Source of the DNA: Epiperipatus broadwayi
Taxonomy: Eukaryota > Onychophora > Udeonychophora > Euonychophora > Peripatidae
NCBI GenBank assembly: GCA_028023455.1
Contig: JAQFVV010012394.1
Span: 21,966,900-22,030,899, forward strand
Direction: 5' to 3'
Length of the DNA stretch: 64,000 bases
Positions within the stretch are counted from its first letter, which is position 1. Each line of letters starts with the position of its first letter. The translations under genes and the position numbers were made by a program. Below the pieces are notes generated by a model. It saw only the letters and a program-made list of their open reading frames with translations. It was not told where the DNA came from and did not search any database. Positions 39,372 to 52,210 of this stretch are shown here, piece after piece.

Positions 39372-39745
39372 GAAATTTTGCCTTAGTTCGTTTGCTTCCT
39401 CAAATATATAATGAAAACAAGAAGCCAATTCATGAAGAAATTCCTTCTATGGTAAAGATTTTACTCCAGGTTGAGAACACGGAGCGGCTGAGTTTACTAC
39501 AACTTTTCACATTAATAGCTAAAAATAAACCCCAGTTACTTGAATTCTGTATTCCTCATCTTTGTGAATGCCTCAAATCTAGTACATCTTCTATGCTCAT
39601 TTTACAAATCTTTGCTGAAATGAGTTCCTACAATGCTGTACCTTTCATTGAATTAGTTTCGCTCTTAAAAAGGGTTGCTGAGCAACAGCCAGGAGCACTG
39701 AATATTTCTGCTCGTATTTTAGGTGCTATTGGAAAACTGAGCCAG
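39372..39745 (+). CDS. melt: melted/VEPH1 homologue, internal exon B (partial gene)
   Basis: The second visible exon has 374 bases: two finish a glycine codon from the previous exon, then 124 codons follow, ending phase 0 at CAG|GTAATG. It follows a T-rich tract and TTTAG. The protein starts GNFALVRLLPQIYNENKKP and includes SLLQLFTLIAKNKPQLLEF, CIPHLCECLKSS, LQIFAEMSSYNAVPF, ELVSLLKRVAEQQPG and SARILGAIGKLSQ. These are successive amphipathic helices of the armadillo/HEAT-like N-terminal region of Melted/VEPH1. There are no stops or frameshifts and the AT-rich intronic bias stops sharply at both edges. The last residues align directly with the first of the next exon, with no gap against VEPH1. 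Confidence 0.95.
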
Positions 39746-40389
39746 GTAATGTATATACTGCTTTTTATAGAGTTAATATAATCTAGTGTGTGAATACATT
39801 GGTAGAATAGCTTTTAAATAGTTCTCAAGAATTATGAAAGGTCTTTCCAACAGCTCTAGTAGAGGAAATATAAAAGAGGAGGCAGCAAGTCTTGTTAATT
39901 GCCATGAGATGAGAATTTGGATAGTTTTTCATCCTTATTGCACTCTTTAACTAAAAATCACTATATATTCATTTATTGGTCAATTTTCTATGTTGACGAT
40001 AAGCCAGTCACTTAAAAAAAATTTCTAATCTTATTGAAAAAAAGTCCAAATCCTGAACTCGAACTCATATCATAGTCATAAGACTCTTACATGTGTGTAT
40101 TTATGCTTATACGTGTGTGTGTGTAATCTGAGATTCCATAGTTATCAGAAATCTTTTTTTTTTTCCATCTCTTGACTATATCCTTTTTTTACATTGAAAT
40201 CTATGGTGATTTTCACTAATTATTTTTTAACACTTCATTATAGAGAGTTTGATCATTTTTTTGTTTTTATTTTTTTTGTTTACTTTTTTTGTCTTATTAT
40301 TAATATATATATATATATATTAGGTAACAGCAATATTAGCTGATATCCAAAACTTCTTCCAATCACATTGCTTCCATTTAATTTGTACA

Positions 40390-40580
40390 CTTTCCACAAT
40401 ATTTAATTTAAGACACTTTTGACTGACTGTTTTCTTCAGATATTCTGAAATATCTTTCACTAATCTCCTTTCAAAGTATAAATGATAAATGAAAGAAGGT
40501 TAATGAAAGATATTTCAGAATATCTGAAGATGATTGTTAGACAGTCAAAACTGTCATAAATTAAATAAAATATTGTGAAA
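40390..40580. repeat. Foldback repeat with hammerhead-like motif in both arms
   Basis: Arms 40390-40462 and 40503-40580 are inverted copies (CACAATATTTAATTTAAGAC against ATAAATTAAATAAAATATTG at the outside; GATATTCTGAAATATCTTTC against GAAAGATATTTCAGAATATC inside). In the right arm CTGAAGA (40524-40530) is followed by a 5-bp hairpin, GATTG / CAGTC, and AAAAC. The hairpin pairs fully when one G-U is allowed; the G of GAAA is changed to A. Confidence 0.65.
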
Positions 40581-43044
40581 GATGCAATAAGAGAAGTTTA
40601 ACGGTTTGTAGCTGATGTTGGCCCAAATTAGTCACAGTTATTTGCATTTTAAATTATACAAAAGTAATTGAAAATTAATTTTGTATATCGTGTTGAAAAT
40701 TGTATAAACATTAAAAAAATTTCATACAATGACAAGTAAATATTAATAATATTGTATACATATCTGGATAGATAGAAAAATTCTTGTGACTTAGCAATAG
40801 TGCATAAACCTGCCATATTCACAACAGGGTTTGAAGGTAGGTCTTGTTTTTTTTTATTCAGATGGTCAACCTATCTAATTATCCAATATTCATTGTAAGT
40901 GGAGATATATTTGTAAGAAATCAACAAATTTATTTTACATTCTTGAAAATTTTTGAGAATAAAATATATTATAAAAAACACATTGTTAATTCCCAAAATT
41001 TCTAGAATAAATGCAAGTTTAATAAAATAAATACTAAAAAAATAAAATAAACTTACAGTTCTTTGATTTAATGACTCCACTTTTTATTTCTGTCGTTAAT
41101 CATGTTTTGGTCAGAAGATCTTGATATAAAAATATATTTATCTTTTATTTCAAAAAGAAATGATCTGAAAATGAAAAAAATCCTTTCATATTGTGTTGAT
41201 ATCAGCTTACTTGTTTTCAAAACTGATTTAAAATTTTCCATATTTGATGTCATTTTTCCTGTTGCTTCAAGTAAGTTAAATTCTTTTGTTAATTATAAAA
41301 CAATATTAGTTATTGCTTGAAGATGTTTTCTGCTGATTTTTCAGATTTTTATAAACTACTTCGTTTGTTAATGTCAAGCTTAACTCCTAATCAGGCTTGT
41401 AATATTCAAATTCTTCTGCATCATTATTTTGGAATAAACTTTGCATGCAGACTTTGGCTAATTTAATGATATCAGATTTGAATGAAGAGAAAAGGCTTCA
41501 TCTAGTTTTATAAGTTGCTAGGATTTTGAAGAAATTTGAATAATGAAATGGTCAACCTATTTCGTGTCTTTGCAATTTGAATCTTTATTTCACCAAGAAC
41601 ACTTCTGCTTAATATTGAATTTTCAGTTTTAAGAATATTAAATAAAAATTTCAATGTTTGTTCATTCTTAAGAAGATTCGTATTTTAACTCTCAAAACTT
41701 CTAGAGCAAATTTATCAGGGGTCAGTGAATTAAATATATGTTTAATTGTGTTTGTGTTCTCTGTTTTCCGGAGGCTACTCATATTCAGTTTGGATAAAGT
41801 ATTCTAATCACCCTTAAAAATCATTCCACACAACTTGTAAACTATTCCACCCAATCCAAAAATCAGTGAGTGTTTCTTTTTTCCTGCATCCATTAGCTAG
41901 TTTTGTAATATGGATATTTTCACACATAATTTTGTCAATTTGTTTTACGATTTTTAACATTTTTTTTTTTTTAGCTGTGTAAACACATTAAGTAGTAGTT
42001 AGATAATATTCGTCAAAAATGTGTACTTATGCATCATCATTTTTGCGAAAATTTAAACTGCAATGGTGACCATTTTATAGTCAATCTCTTCACAATCAAA
42101 ACCATCTTCTGATTTTTGATATGCTCATTTCAAAGTTTTAACAAAAAAAAAAAAGATGTGATTGGCAATTGTAAAGCATAACGGTAACATAATTGTGGCT
42201 TGAGTGGTAATAATTTCCCAAGTTAAAGCATCACATTCATGCCATTATATGTGGTTGTCACAATAATTTTTGCATAATTTAATCCAAAGACTTTCATTAT
42301 GACTGATGGGTTGAATCTCTATCACTATAAGAAATACTGATATTCAAGTATCTACATTTTTTATTATTTGCCCATTCATCAAATAAAGTATATACTTTCT
42401 TATTTTCCTATTTTATATTTTTAATTTTGTTGATAAATCAGTAATAGGAATTATAAATTAATTTCCCTGCTTCCCTTGGTAGCATTGGTAAAGAAAATCG
42501 AAGCAATTTTGAGATATTCCATATAGTATTCACATTTACATGTTTGTGAGACAGTAAGTCCGTCTTTTTCTAGAAGCTTGGCACCAATTTCTTTCAACAT
42601 CAAGTGAGTAGTTTGAATAAAATTATCCATGGTGTATTCTAATAATTTGGATTTCATGAATGTATCAATTTTTATGTGCTTAATTGGTTAATATTTTTTT
42701 CTTAGATTCTTTATTCATGGAATATACATGTTCTAAATGTCTATGCAAAACTGTTGTAGCAAAGTTTTGTATAATATTTTTTGGAGCAGTTACTGCACGT
42801 TGTTGTTGTTTTTTTTTTTACTTTTTAAAGTACAATCGATAATCACTATACATCTGCTTACTCATTTAAAAAGAAGGGTGTTGAATATAGTAGAATGAGT
42901 GGATGGAAAATATTGATTCTAATGAAAGAATGCTATCCTTACTTTTTCAAAATAATTTTATAATGCAAAAATGACAAAATAGATCATTTATTAATGTTCA
43001 TAATAAAATGTCATTGAAAATGAAGAAAACCAGTCAAACATTGT

Positions 43045-43132
43045 TAGCCAAGAGGTCATTGCAGCCACCTTGCAAGCAAGTAGTTGGTTGCAGACGGTTG
43101 TGGGTTCGCGTCCCGGCCAATGCTATGACATA
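43045..43132 (+). repeat. tRNA-derived SINE head
   Basis: TTAGCCAAGAGGTC at the left fits a pol III A box and GGGTTCGCGTCCCGG (about 43107-43121) fits a B box, spaced as in a tRNA. An A-rich run follows. The acceptor stem does not pair well, so it is a SINE rather than a functional tRNA gene. A related, more diverged copy lies near 50.4 kb on the other strand. Confidence 0.65.
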
Positions 43133-43865
43133 TGAAAAAAAAAATGTGACTAATGTAAAATATTTCATGCCTATGATCTCATAAGTTTGTACGACTTAGA
43201 AAAAGCATAACAAAATTATAAAAAGTAATATGTAATTTTAAAAAACTATTTATATAAACATTACATACTTATAAAGAATAAACAAGAATAAATATTTAAC
43301 AAAACAAATGTCCAAACCAGATAATCTGCTTTTGAATATGCGAGTGTCAAAGATTAATATTTTCCCTGACTGTAGCTCCATCTATAAATAATAATTAAAA
43401 CCAAAACAGAATGTCATACATTAGATTACTATCATTCAATAGATAGAAAATGAATCTAATCATGAACTGAAGCAAAAATAATCACTTCACATATGGCAGC
43501 TGTGCTGAGTATTTGTTGCAATGGCAACATCATATAGCAACCACACATTTGGAATTGTGAAATGATTGTTAAAACATCATTTAAAAATAACAGTATTTTA
43601 ATATAGCAAAGGTTGGCTATTATTATTAGCATGTCTTGATTATGAATTAACAATGCATTATTGCTCTATTAATTACCTTCATTTTCAACAATTTTTGATC
43701 AAAGTCTACTATTTGTACTGAGACTTAAATTAAAGTCTTCAACAAACTTTTAATAATATTACTGCATATAGTAATGTTATTTAGTAAGAAATAAAAGCTT
43801 TCTCTGCATTCCTTGAATCAAGTGTTGGGTATGCGCACCAGTAAAATGGGTGCTGGTTCCATTGC

Positions 43866-44150
43866 TCAAGATCTTTTAACATTATTAACTTTTCTTGTTA
43901 CTACAAGGAATTTCAAGAATGAAAGATAATCTAAACTTGTGGAAACAGTATCATGTATTCTCCTTTCATTTGTGGCTTTGGCTTTAAAAAAAAACTTGTA
44001 TATGTCCACCCATTCTATTAAACCTCCATTCTCTGGTAAATGAATTTCACTAAAAGTAGCTATATTGATCTTAAATCTTAGCAGTTCCTTCTCCATTGAG
44101 ATCTTGATTTCTCAAGTAAAATTTGCACATCCCATGCACCTATATGTAGG
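43866..44150 (-). mobile_element. LINE endonuclease-domain remnant, minus strand
   Basis: The minus-strand reading 44096-43866 includes LLRFKINIATFSEIHLPENG, then WVDIYKFFFKAKATNERRIH. This matches the start of the apurinic-type endonuclease of non-LTR retrotransposons (family pattern IDIAALSETRL, then YTFFWxGK, then ERRxxGVG). The glutamate in SEIHL is in the place of the catalytic one. A broken upstream part in another frame resembles the usual WNVRTL opening. The rest of the endonuclease and the reverse transcriptase are not seen here; it is a dead fragment. Confidence 0.65.
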
Positions 44151-46827
44151 AGAAAATTATATTTGTAATACTTTTTGTACTATCTCCATCTTTTGCCTTA
44201 CCATTTCTGCTAGTAATATTTTACTTATATCATTTTAATGAGTGAACTACCAGACATGACAAACTGGCCAAACACTGAGTGAGGCAGATTATGTTTTGAT
44301 CATATTTTCTGTCTAAATATACAGTCTTTGCTCAGCTGAAACTCTCAAATCTAGTTTAAAACTGACTCATTAGTGATCGTCTTGTCTCAATCAAAGATCA
44401 CAGCTAAGGACTGCCATGTTACTAAACCTATTCCCATCGTTGCTTTCTTAATTCTTGAAGGCTTAAACTAAAAAAGAAAAATGGAATTGTCACAGTTAGT
44501 AAATAGAGTGAGTGATTTCTACACTAACTTAAATGACTGAAGATAGGGGGAAAAGGTGGGGGGTAGAAAAACTATATGTATCTGAAATAGTCTATTTTGA
44601 TGAATCAACATCCTTTCAAATAAGAAACCAGGAGGCATTGTCCATTTGTTATTCACAGCTATCCAGTCATTCCACTATCATTATCTGTAGAACCTGTTAT
44701 TATACTAGCCATATATATATAAACTGATTATGGCTGATCCACATTGAGTGATTAAAATGAAATATCAGAAAGAAGTCAGAACTTTTTTAGAGAATACTTT
44801 TTTAAGAAAATAGGTTTACCAGAAATTTTATTATTCTCACAAAAAGTTTCCATATGTTGTTAGCAGTTAGTCATAATAAAACAGAACTGTCTCTAAGAAT
44901 TAGAAAGTACCTTTTATTGTCAGCTAAACTATTTGATTTATAATGAGAATTAGAATTGGGGGAAAAACATTTACAGCCTTTGACATGTAAGTTATGCCAC
45001 CCTTTTAATAATAAAAAAAATGGAAAAACAGAATGAAAAGATAATGATATGTTATGATGACAGAGATAGTCATTGACTTTGAAAATTGATGGTGAAGAAA
45101 TAAAAGTTAACATTTTAAACCTCCTTGGTTCATTTAGAAACAACAAAATATGTACTTTTTATTAAAAGGACTGTCATTGAACAGAATTTAGTGAAAAAGT
45201 TTTGCAGATATTTAAATGCAGAATACTTTTAAACAAATATTAGAATTATTCAACTGCTTATTTGTTGATGTACTGTTGTGAAACATGGACATTGAGGTTA
45301 AAAAAATTAATAATGCTTTTTAACCACAGTAATGCTAGACTATAGACAGCAAATAAACTCAGATTACACTTGTAATTTTATTTGAAGCAAAAGTGACTAG
45401 GTTGGAATTTTTAAATTTTAATTACAATTTGAGAACAACAAATTTCATGTGATGATATAGTAGTTATCATACTTTCTATGATTATAATCTGGAGTTTGAA
45501 ATTTAATTTAGCAAAGAGTGAAAAATTTTCAGGTTCCAAGCAGTCTAATGATTTTGAGCAATCCAAAAGAAAAATATAAACCCTCATCTCCAATATTTGT
45601 GGCCCATGATCTATCCAATAGTCCATCAAAATATATATATTACTTTCATCTTTCAGACTTTGTTTCTGTACGAGAATACTGGAAAGATCTCTGCTCTAAC
45701 AGCAACTATTTACAAATGGTTGGCTTTTATCTATAAAAATAACTAATTCATTAGAAAACAGTGTAATACTTGGAAAAATTGATGACTGAAAAATGAAAAA
45801 GACTAGCAATAAAATGGAACAGATTCCATCATTTTAGAAAAAAATTCATTCACCCATTTGTCAGAAGTTGACAAATTAATATTTAATAGTCAATAATCAA
45901 ATAATTGTTCTAAAACCTCAGTGCTGCCATCTATTGTAAACAAGAATAATCAATAGGGACTAATTGGTAAATTTGTTTTGATTTAATTATGCAGTAATCA
46001 AATAAATTTAGGAATTATTTTTTTAAAAAAAATGTGAAGAAATATTATAAATAAATTTTTGTAAAAGGTGGAAGGATATAAATGAAACATTTATAAAAAA
46101 TGAAGCATACATTCGTGTATTCTTTTAAAACATAAATTACTGTATTTCTTTTGTAGAAAGTTATTACAAAATATCACGTGATTCTCCTATTACGAGTAAA
46201 ACGTCACTTTTTATCCTAGAGTCGAGTAATATAATTTTAAAACTATTTGAATCTCAGATTATTATTCGTTTGACAGTATAAAATTTAGATTGCATAAATA
46301 TGACATTACCAAGTGAATAATAATTTTAGCCAAACTTGGTAAATTTTTCCTACTCACATGATTTTATTAAAGTCTTTTTCAAAATGAAATATTTAATATT
46401 TTTTTTATTATTAGCCAATGAAAAACGCTTATTATAGACGATGATACGTTATATTTCTTACATGTAATATAACAAAAAAGATATTGTAAAAAAAATGGAC
46501 CAGATATAAATTTTGAAAAAAAAAATCATAGTTGCTTTTTGTACATTATATCTTTTCAAGATCATTATGTGCATGATAACCATAGATAAGGCAGTCATTT
46601 ATTATGTAGTTCATAGATTGTGTTTGCTCACATTTACATGGATCAGTGGCTGAAAAATTCCACATATGAATAAGTACAACGACCGTGGATTTGTTGATGA
46701 GATTCCAATTGTATTAGGTCAAATCCAGCTGAATTTATTGTTGTATCTGGATGAATATTATTGGAGATAAATGCAAATTACATACACATGCACAGGAGAA
46801 AAATATATATATAGCACATAATACATA

Positions 46828-47333
46828 AAACAAGCAAAACTCTCCATACAGTAGTGACACTAGTGCAAGCCAGAGTAATCAATGGCTGCCAGAAGGCTTC
46901 TGCATAAAATCCCTATCTAGTGCCTACTCAGCCATATCCCCAGACTAATTTCTAGCTTGTATCTTTCATCAGTGAGGAGCCTTGGATCTCAGAGCACTGC
47001 ACCTAGATCTCAGAATCTAATGCAACCCTCCAGAAGCCACCTTTTATCTCTACTTAACTACAAAACTATGAGAATAAAATTGAAAACACAAATATTTTCA
47101 ATCCAAGCTCATTAGCCTATATAGGTCTGAACTCAGTTCAGTACCCATACATTTTGGGGTCATTGGTTCTTTAATAACCATAGCCACCATTATCCTATTA
47201 GGCAGGATTGGTATTAAACCACTAAACATCACATGATCAAGTGAGTGGCACTACTGTATGGAGAGTTTTGCCTGTTTAATAACAGTTATGAGCAAGCATA
47301 AGAAATGGTGATCATGTGATGTTTTGTGGTCAT
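46828..47333 (-). mobile_element. FB foldback element with 10-bp target duplication, minus orientation
   Basis: ATAATACATA occurs at 46818-46827 and 47334-47343. The element's fixed 3' end is at the left (AAACAAGCAAAACTCTCC) and its 5' end at the right (GGTGATCATGTGATGTTTTG). An inverted pair, CTCCATACAGTAGTG / CACTACTGTATGGAG, lies near the two ends. The hammerhead-like core on the minus strand near 46945-46972 (CTGATGA, then poorly paired bases, GAAAT) is degraded. It also carries the CTGAACTCAGTTCAG palindrome seen in the copy at 9.3 kb. Confidence 0.8.
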
Positions 47334-49284
47334 ATAATACATAGCTTATAAAAATATAATCCTTATGATTAGTGTTTGAGGGCAAATGAAAATGATTCAG
47401 TTTTATGCAGATGAATTTATAATTTATATCATTTTAAAATAATGTACTACTAATAAAAATATTGTTCTGTCAAATTTTGCTCATAATATTTCTAGGTAAA
47501 TATTTTAGAACGTATAAGTATATATTATACCACTCTTTATTATTTTTTTAGAACATTATATTTTTTGTTGTCAAAAATTGCAGAGCAGAGAACAAGCAAT
47601 AATTACTATGGCATTTTCTCAAGCAAAGATGAATTACTTGCTTGTGAAGTATGAGAACGATGAACAGGATTGAAAAATGTATTATATCTTCTGGATGATT
47701 ATTATAGAAGATGCATCTGGGATCCAGATTTTATTTAAAATGATTAATGAGGAAAAATTTTGTAGGAATTGCACCAAGTAATAAGTTAAAATTTTCAGCT
47801 ATGATCGAGGAACACATATGTTGGAATCTAGTTAAAGTTTTGGCAATTGGAGAGTTGACAATAGGTATCTGTTAGGATATATAATATTTTTCTAATCTTT
47901 AAATGAAACACCAACTAAAGATTTGATGTTATAATTATCCAACAGATTTGCATTCTTGATATATAACTGTATTAATAAATATGCTTATGTTTGACTCGTT
48001 GCACATATATTTATAGTCTATATTTTTAAAAAGAAAAATAATGTATCCAAAAAAAAGATAATGATTATGCCTCAAATATGTTAAATCCTTAGGTATGTCA
48101 ACACATAATAGTTGATTAAACAAAAAACAATTAATATCTTTGCTTTCTTAATCTATAATCCATATTTTTTGATCATTAGCTATTATCAATGTAGATGCCC
48201 TTGTGTGTGTATGGTATGTAGAGGATTATATGTGACATGCATTCACAATATTGGATTTAGTATTTATAATTTCCAATTTTATAATCCTACAAAATACAAT
48301 AATAGTATTTTCTCATTTATAAGATTTTCAATAAATTATATAAAATCAATTATTAAGAAAATTGTTTAATTAATTTATTTTCGCAAACAACCCCCCACCC
48401 CCACTCCGTCCTTAAAATATAATAAAAAAATCAAGTTACAATTTTTGTTTATCTAAATAACTGAAGAATGAAGAGTTATGATATCGGGATGTTCTAAAAA
48501 AAAAAAAAAGGAGTACTTTTTTTTTCTGTTAAAAGAAAAAGCAGTGTGAAAAAGGATTAACTGAAAGAATACTAATTTGGTGCTAGTACTAGTAGTAATT
48601 AAAAGATAGTGTTAATTAAAAGTAAGTCCTAAAGAAATAAGTTTTCTCCGCTATAGAAAAAAGGAATCTCTACTTTTATCATTTTTTGGAAAAATTATCA
48701 TTTATGTTAGAACAAATAACTTATTAAAAAAACAAATTTGCTCAAAGGAAATTATACAGCACCAAATAAGTATATAATTGGATAATGACCATCATTATAA
48801 AACCTTTAAAGAAAAGAGGATTGCCTATAAAATTCACTTAACTCACTACTGGATTTACTTAAAAAGGAAAAACATGCACATATCTTGTACTTGAAACAAA
48901 TTACCCAAACTAGTTTTATATCAGCCTATGATAAAAAAGATGTAATATAAACCAAGAAAGCTTACATTGGAATGTATGAGGAATAAAAGAATAATGAAAA
49001 TGTTAAGAAGTTTTCTAAAGGAATATTCAAATAATTATTTCAGCATTAGTTGCAGGATTAAATGTATGAAAATAAATGTCCACGACTAAATATTTCAAAG
49101 ACAGATGTCTACCATTTAAATCTTGATAACTCAAAATTCACTTTAAGTAACTGCAGTCTTACATTTGAACATGGAGAAAAATTACAACAAAAGAATAAAG
49201 TCAGATGTTACATGACCTAATTTAATAAGCTTGTATTTACAAAAGTTATATATAGAGCTCGCAATTTTATATTGCTGAAGCTAT

Positions 49285-49500
49285 TAATATATGGTGTATC
49301 TGAACTTAGTTCAGTCCCATATGGCTATTTAAGTCAGATAACTGGATTGGAAGACATGGATGTCTGAAAATTTCAGATTTTACATTAGATAAAGTGCTGG
49401 ATGTGTCCTGGTATTTTAAATCTAATGCTTGAATATCCTGGCACCTCATTGATGATGCCAGTTATAGAAACCAGTCTGGGTTTGGGGATATTCTGCAAAG
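49285..49500 (+). mobile_element. Diverged FB-family fragment
   Basis: It shares CTGAACTTAGTTCAG with the interior of other FB copies, and CATTGATGATGCCAGTTATAGAAAC, CAGTCTGG and GGGATATT with the 3' half. The ends were not found and the hammerhead-like core is lost. Confidence 0.4.
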
Positions 49501-50369
49501 ATTGTTAAGAACTTATTTTGCAAGCTCTGTATATAACATGGAAAAAAATTTAAGCATGCATTGTGAAAATAAATATGAAGATATTTAAAATCAAAAAAAA
49601 TCAAGAAGTAAAAGTGATTTGAATAAGTTATCTTTTGATAATATCACTAACAATAAACTATGGGATAATCTCAATAGTGATCAACTTTTATCTGTTTTGA
49701 TATTGGTACTTAGTATAAGTTCATGAATATAAATGCTAACATTATTTACTAACTGCAAATGCCATTTTAAAATCAGTACTCAGTTTAAGTTCATGCAAAG
49801 GTTTTTATATAGATCCACCATGACCGAACTATAATTCTACGAATGTTTTGAGGTAAAACCATAATATAATTTATATTAACATGATGTATTTTGAAATTAT
49901 GAATGCTTTGTTGTTATAATGATTATTTACACTGTCAACTTCAATGGTTTTATTGTTTCTTGATCTTGAAAATATATCAGAAAATCATTAACCAAATATT
50001 CGCTCCTGTTGGATATTTCAAAAATTTATTTCTGACCCTTGGATATGTTGCAGTTTTGACATGTGGTTCTTATAGACAAACTTTGGTACCATTGATATAG
50101 GTGGTCTAAATGAAAAACACATTGTTAAATATTTATAATTTAAAACATTTTTTCCTCTCATAAGTATTAAATAATTACCTTTTTTTTAAAGATGAGTAAA
50201 GAAACTTGGTTATTAGTAAACCTACAACAATTAAAAATATTTCACAGGGGCTCCTAGAATCTGTAATTTAATATGTGCACTTACTTATAAAAATAATACT
50301 GTTATTTAGGGAGAAATATTGTTATTGATATTTCTTTTTATATTTCCTTTTTATAAAAAGAGACTTTTC

Positions 50370-50465
50370 ATGTGTCCTAGCATCAGCCAGGAAGCAAACC
50401 CGCTAACCCGGGACAACTGCTTGTAGGACAGCTGTGCTGACCTCTTTACCACCAATGCTTGACCC
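50370..50465 (-). repeat. tRNA-like SINE, minus strand
   Basis: On the minus strand, GGTGGTAAAGAGGTCAGC acts as an A-box-like head, and GGGTTAGCGGGTTTGCTTCC contains a weak B box. GC content is well above the surroundings. It is similar in layout to the copy at 43.05 kb. Confidence 0.5.
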
Positions 50466-51530
50466 TTTTGTGCGTGCAATAGATAGCGATTGCAATTTAA
50501 GTGTATATATGACCTTTTTAATATTAACTGAATTAATATTTCTTTGAGCTAACAGCATATATATATGCAAGCTGTACGTTTTTAGTGTGCTATTTATATA
50601 CTCTTAGAAAGTAATAATTTTTTTCTTATTATTGGTATTAGTTTTATTATATATCCAAGTAATTCCTGGAAATTGTGATGGTAGAATTATTTTCACTATT
50701 TGTATATCATTTATTTTATTTGAACACTTTAATTAATTGTCTATGCATTGGATGGTTTAATTCTGATAGTGTGATGGATTCTGGAGCTGAGGATTCATGG
50801 ATTATGGCTTTGTTGTGTCACTTCTGTTGCTTGAACTTTTGATGAACTCATGAACAATATCTCATTCAGTTATTTATTTTCTTTGTTAAATGTTTTGCAT
50901 TTGAAAATGGATTTAAGCTTGATTTCATGGTTTTTTGTGTTCTTTTATCATAAAAAAAATATTTCCAATTTTTATGATCCAAATATTAAAATAGTTAGAT
51001 TTAGATTCAAATTGTATTTTATCTATAATATTAAATAAAGATTATTGACTGCCTACATCAAAGATAGATTTTTAAGCAAGGAAAGTTTAGAATGTAGTTT
51101 TACTTACTGGTTCATGGGAAGAAGTACATAATGATCAATAGTTGGGAGCCATCTATCTGTAGATCACGTTGGGTTTAAGCCAGTTAGAAGCTGCTGTGAA
51201 AAAGTTTTATTTTAACAATTCACCTTTAAAAAAAACTTTCAAAACTAATTAAATATTGGTGTCATTTTATTGAATGACCTCAGCTTATTCTATTTGGGAA
51301 AATGGTCTAAAAGTTCCCTAAATTCAGGTAAGCTATTGATTTACTTGATAAAGATCTCTCCAATAAAAAAATTCAAATGACACTAAATGATAAGTGCAAT
51401 AGATTCAAAATCTTACAGAAAAGTCTTCTGCAGATTCAATTTTGTCTCTGTTTTAATTTAATATATTTTTAAGTGCTCTTCCTAGAGCAAAATGCTGGAA
51501 ATTCACCTATGCTTTTGATGGACAGTTTTA

Positions 51531-51750
51531 GAGAGAAAAGTGAAATTTATAGTGCTCTGATGAAGACTGCAGGACAGTCGAAACTGTAAGCTTTTCAGTT
51601 AGTAAAAAGAGAAGTAAAACTTCTAGAGAGTTATGATGAAGACTGCAGGACAGTCAAAACTGTAAGCTTTTCATTTACAGTTGTAAAGAGGGAAGTAAAA
51701 CTTATAGAAAGCTCTGATGAAGACTGCAGGACCGTCAAAACTGTAAGCAA
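51531..51750 (+). ncRNA. Three tandem copies of a hammerhead-like motif
   Basis: Units of 76-81 bases repeat three times. The motif starts at 51557, 51633 and 51714. Copy one has CTGATGA, hairpin GACTG-CAGGA-CAGTC and GAAAC, a complete match to the conserved hammerhead core and stem II. Copy two has ATGATGA and AAAAC; copy three has CTGATGA, one hairpin mismatch and AAAAC. Each is followed by TGTAAG, and an ACAGTT lies upstream of copy one that could form stem III with CTGT and place a cleavable UU. Stem I is not convincing. Ribozyme activity is inferred, at most for copy one. Confidence 0.45.
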
Positions 51751-52134
51751 AATGAAAAAGGAATTATATGCAAAAAGATTGCATTAAAGTGTACATGAGA
51801 AGATGATAGAAAAAAATTTAATATATATGCTTATGATATCACTTTAATTTCTGAAAAGAGCTTTTTCAAAAGTAGAAAAATTTCCAGTAAGAGTATGAAA
51901 AAATTGGAAATCTATTTCAAAGACGGATTTTATTTTTAATCTGATGAAGACGCTAATCATTATTTCATAATCTGAATATAATTTTTAGTAGTAATAGACT
52001 GAATATCACAATCCTATTCCATGTTACTAATAGAAGTAACATTGAATTGTAGCCTAACATTTTTCTAATTGATGTAAGGTTATATGAAAATTAAAACAAA
52101 TGATTTTATTTCTCAGGAGATGTTAAGAAATTTG

Positions 52135-52210
52135 AATGCTGGAATTGAAATGAGTCTGCGGATTTTATGCTCCAGAATTTGATATTCTATCAGTGCACTA
52201 CATTTCAGGA
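52135..52210 (-). repeat. tRNA-like SINE, minus strand
   Basis: On the minus strand TTCTGGAGCATAAAATCCGC and CAATTCCAGC match the SINE copy near 16.3 kb. A-box-like and weak B-box-like segments are present. Confidence 0.5.

Noticed and set aside
41060-42660. Possible decayed transposase or gene remnant, with several open frames on both strands
   Set aside because: I could not match any frame to hAT, Tc1, piggyBac or LINE motifs; left unannotated.
43045-43132. Functional tRNA gene
   Set aside because: A and B boxes are present, but the acceptor and anticodon stems do not pair convincingly and an A-rich tail follows, as in SINEs.
44871-45146. 91-residue minus-strand open frame
   Set aside because: Read for known LINE or host patterns and none found; AT-rich chance frame is likelier.
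51531-51750. CRISPR-like array
   Set aside because: Only three diverged units without distinct equal spacers, in animal DNA; a tandem repeat with a ribozyme-like core explains it better.
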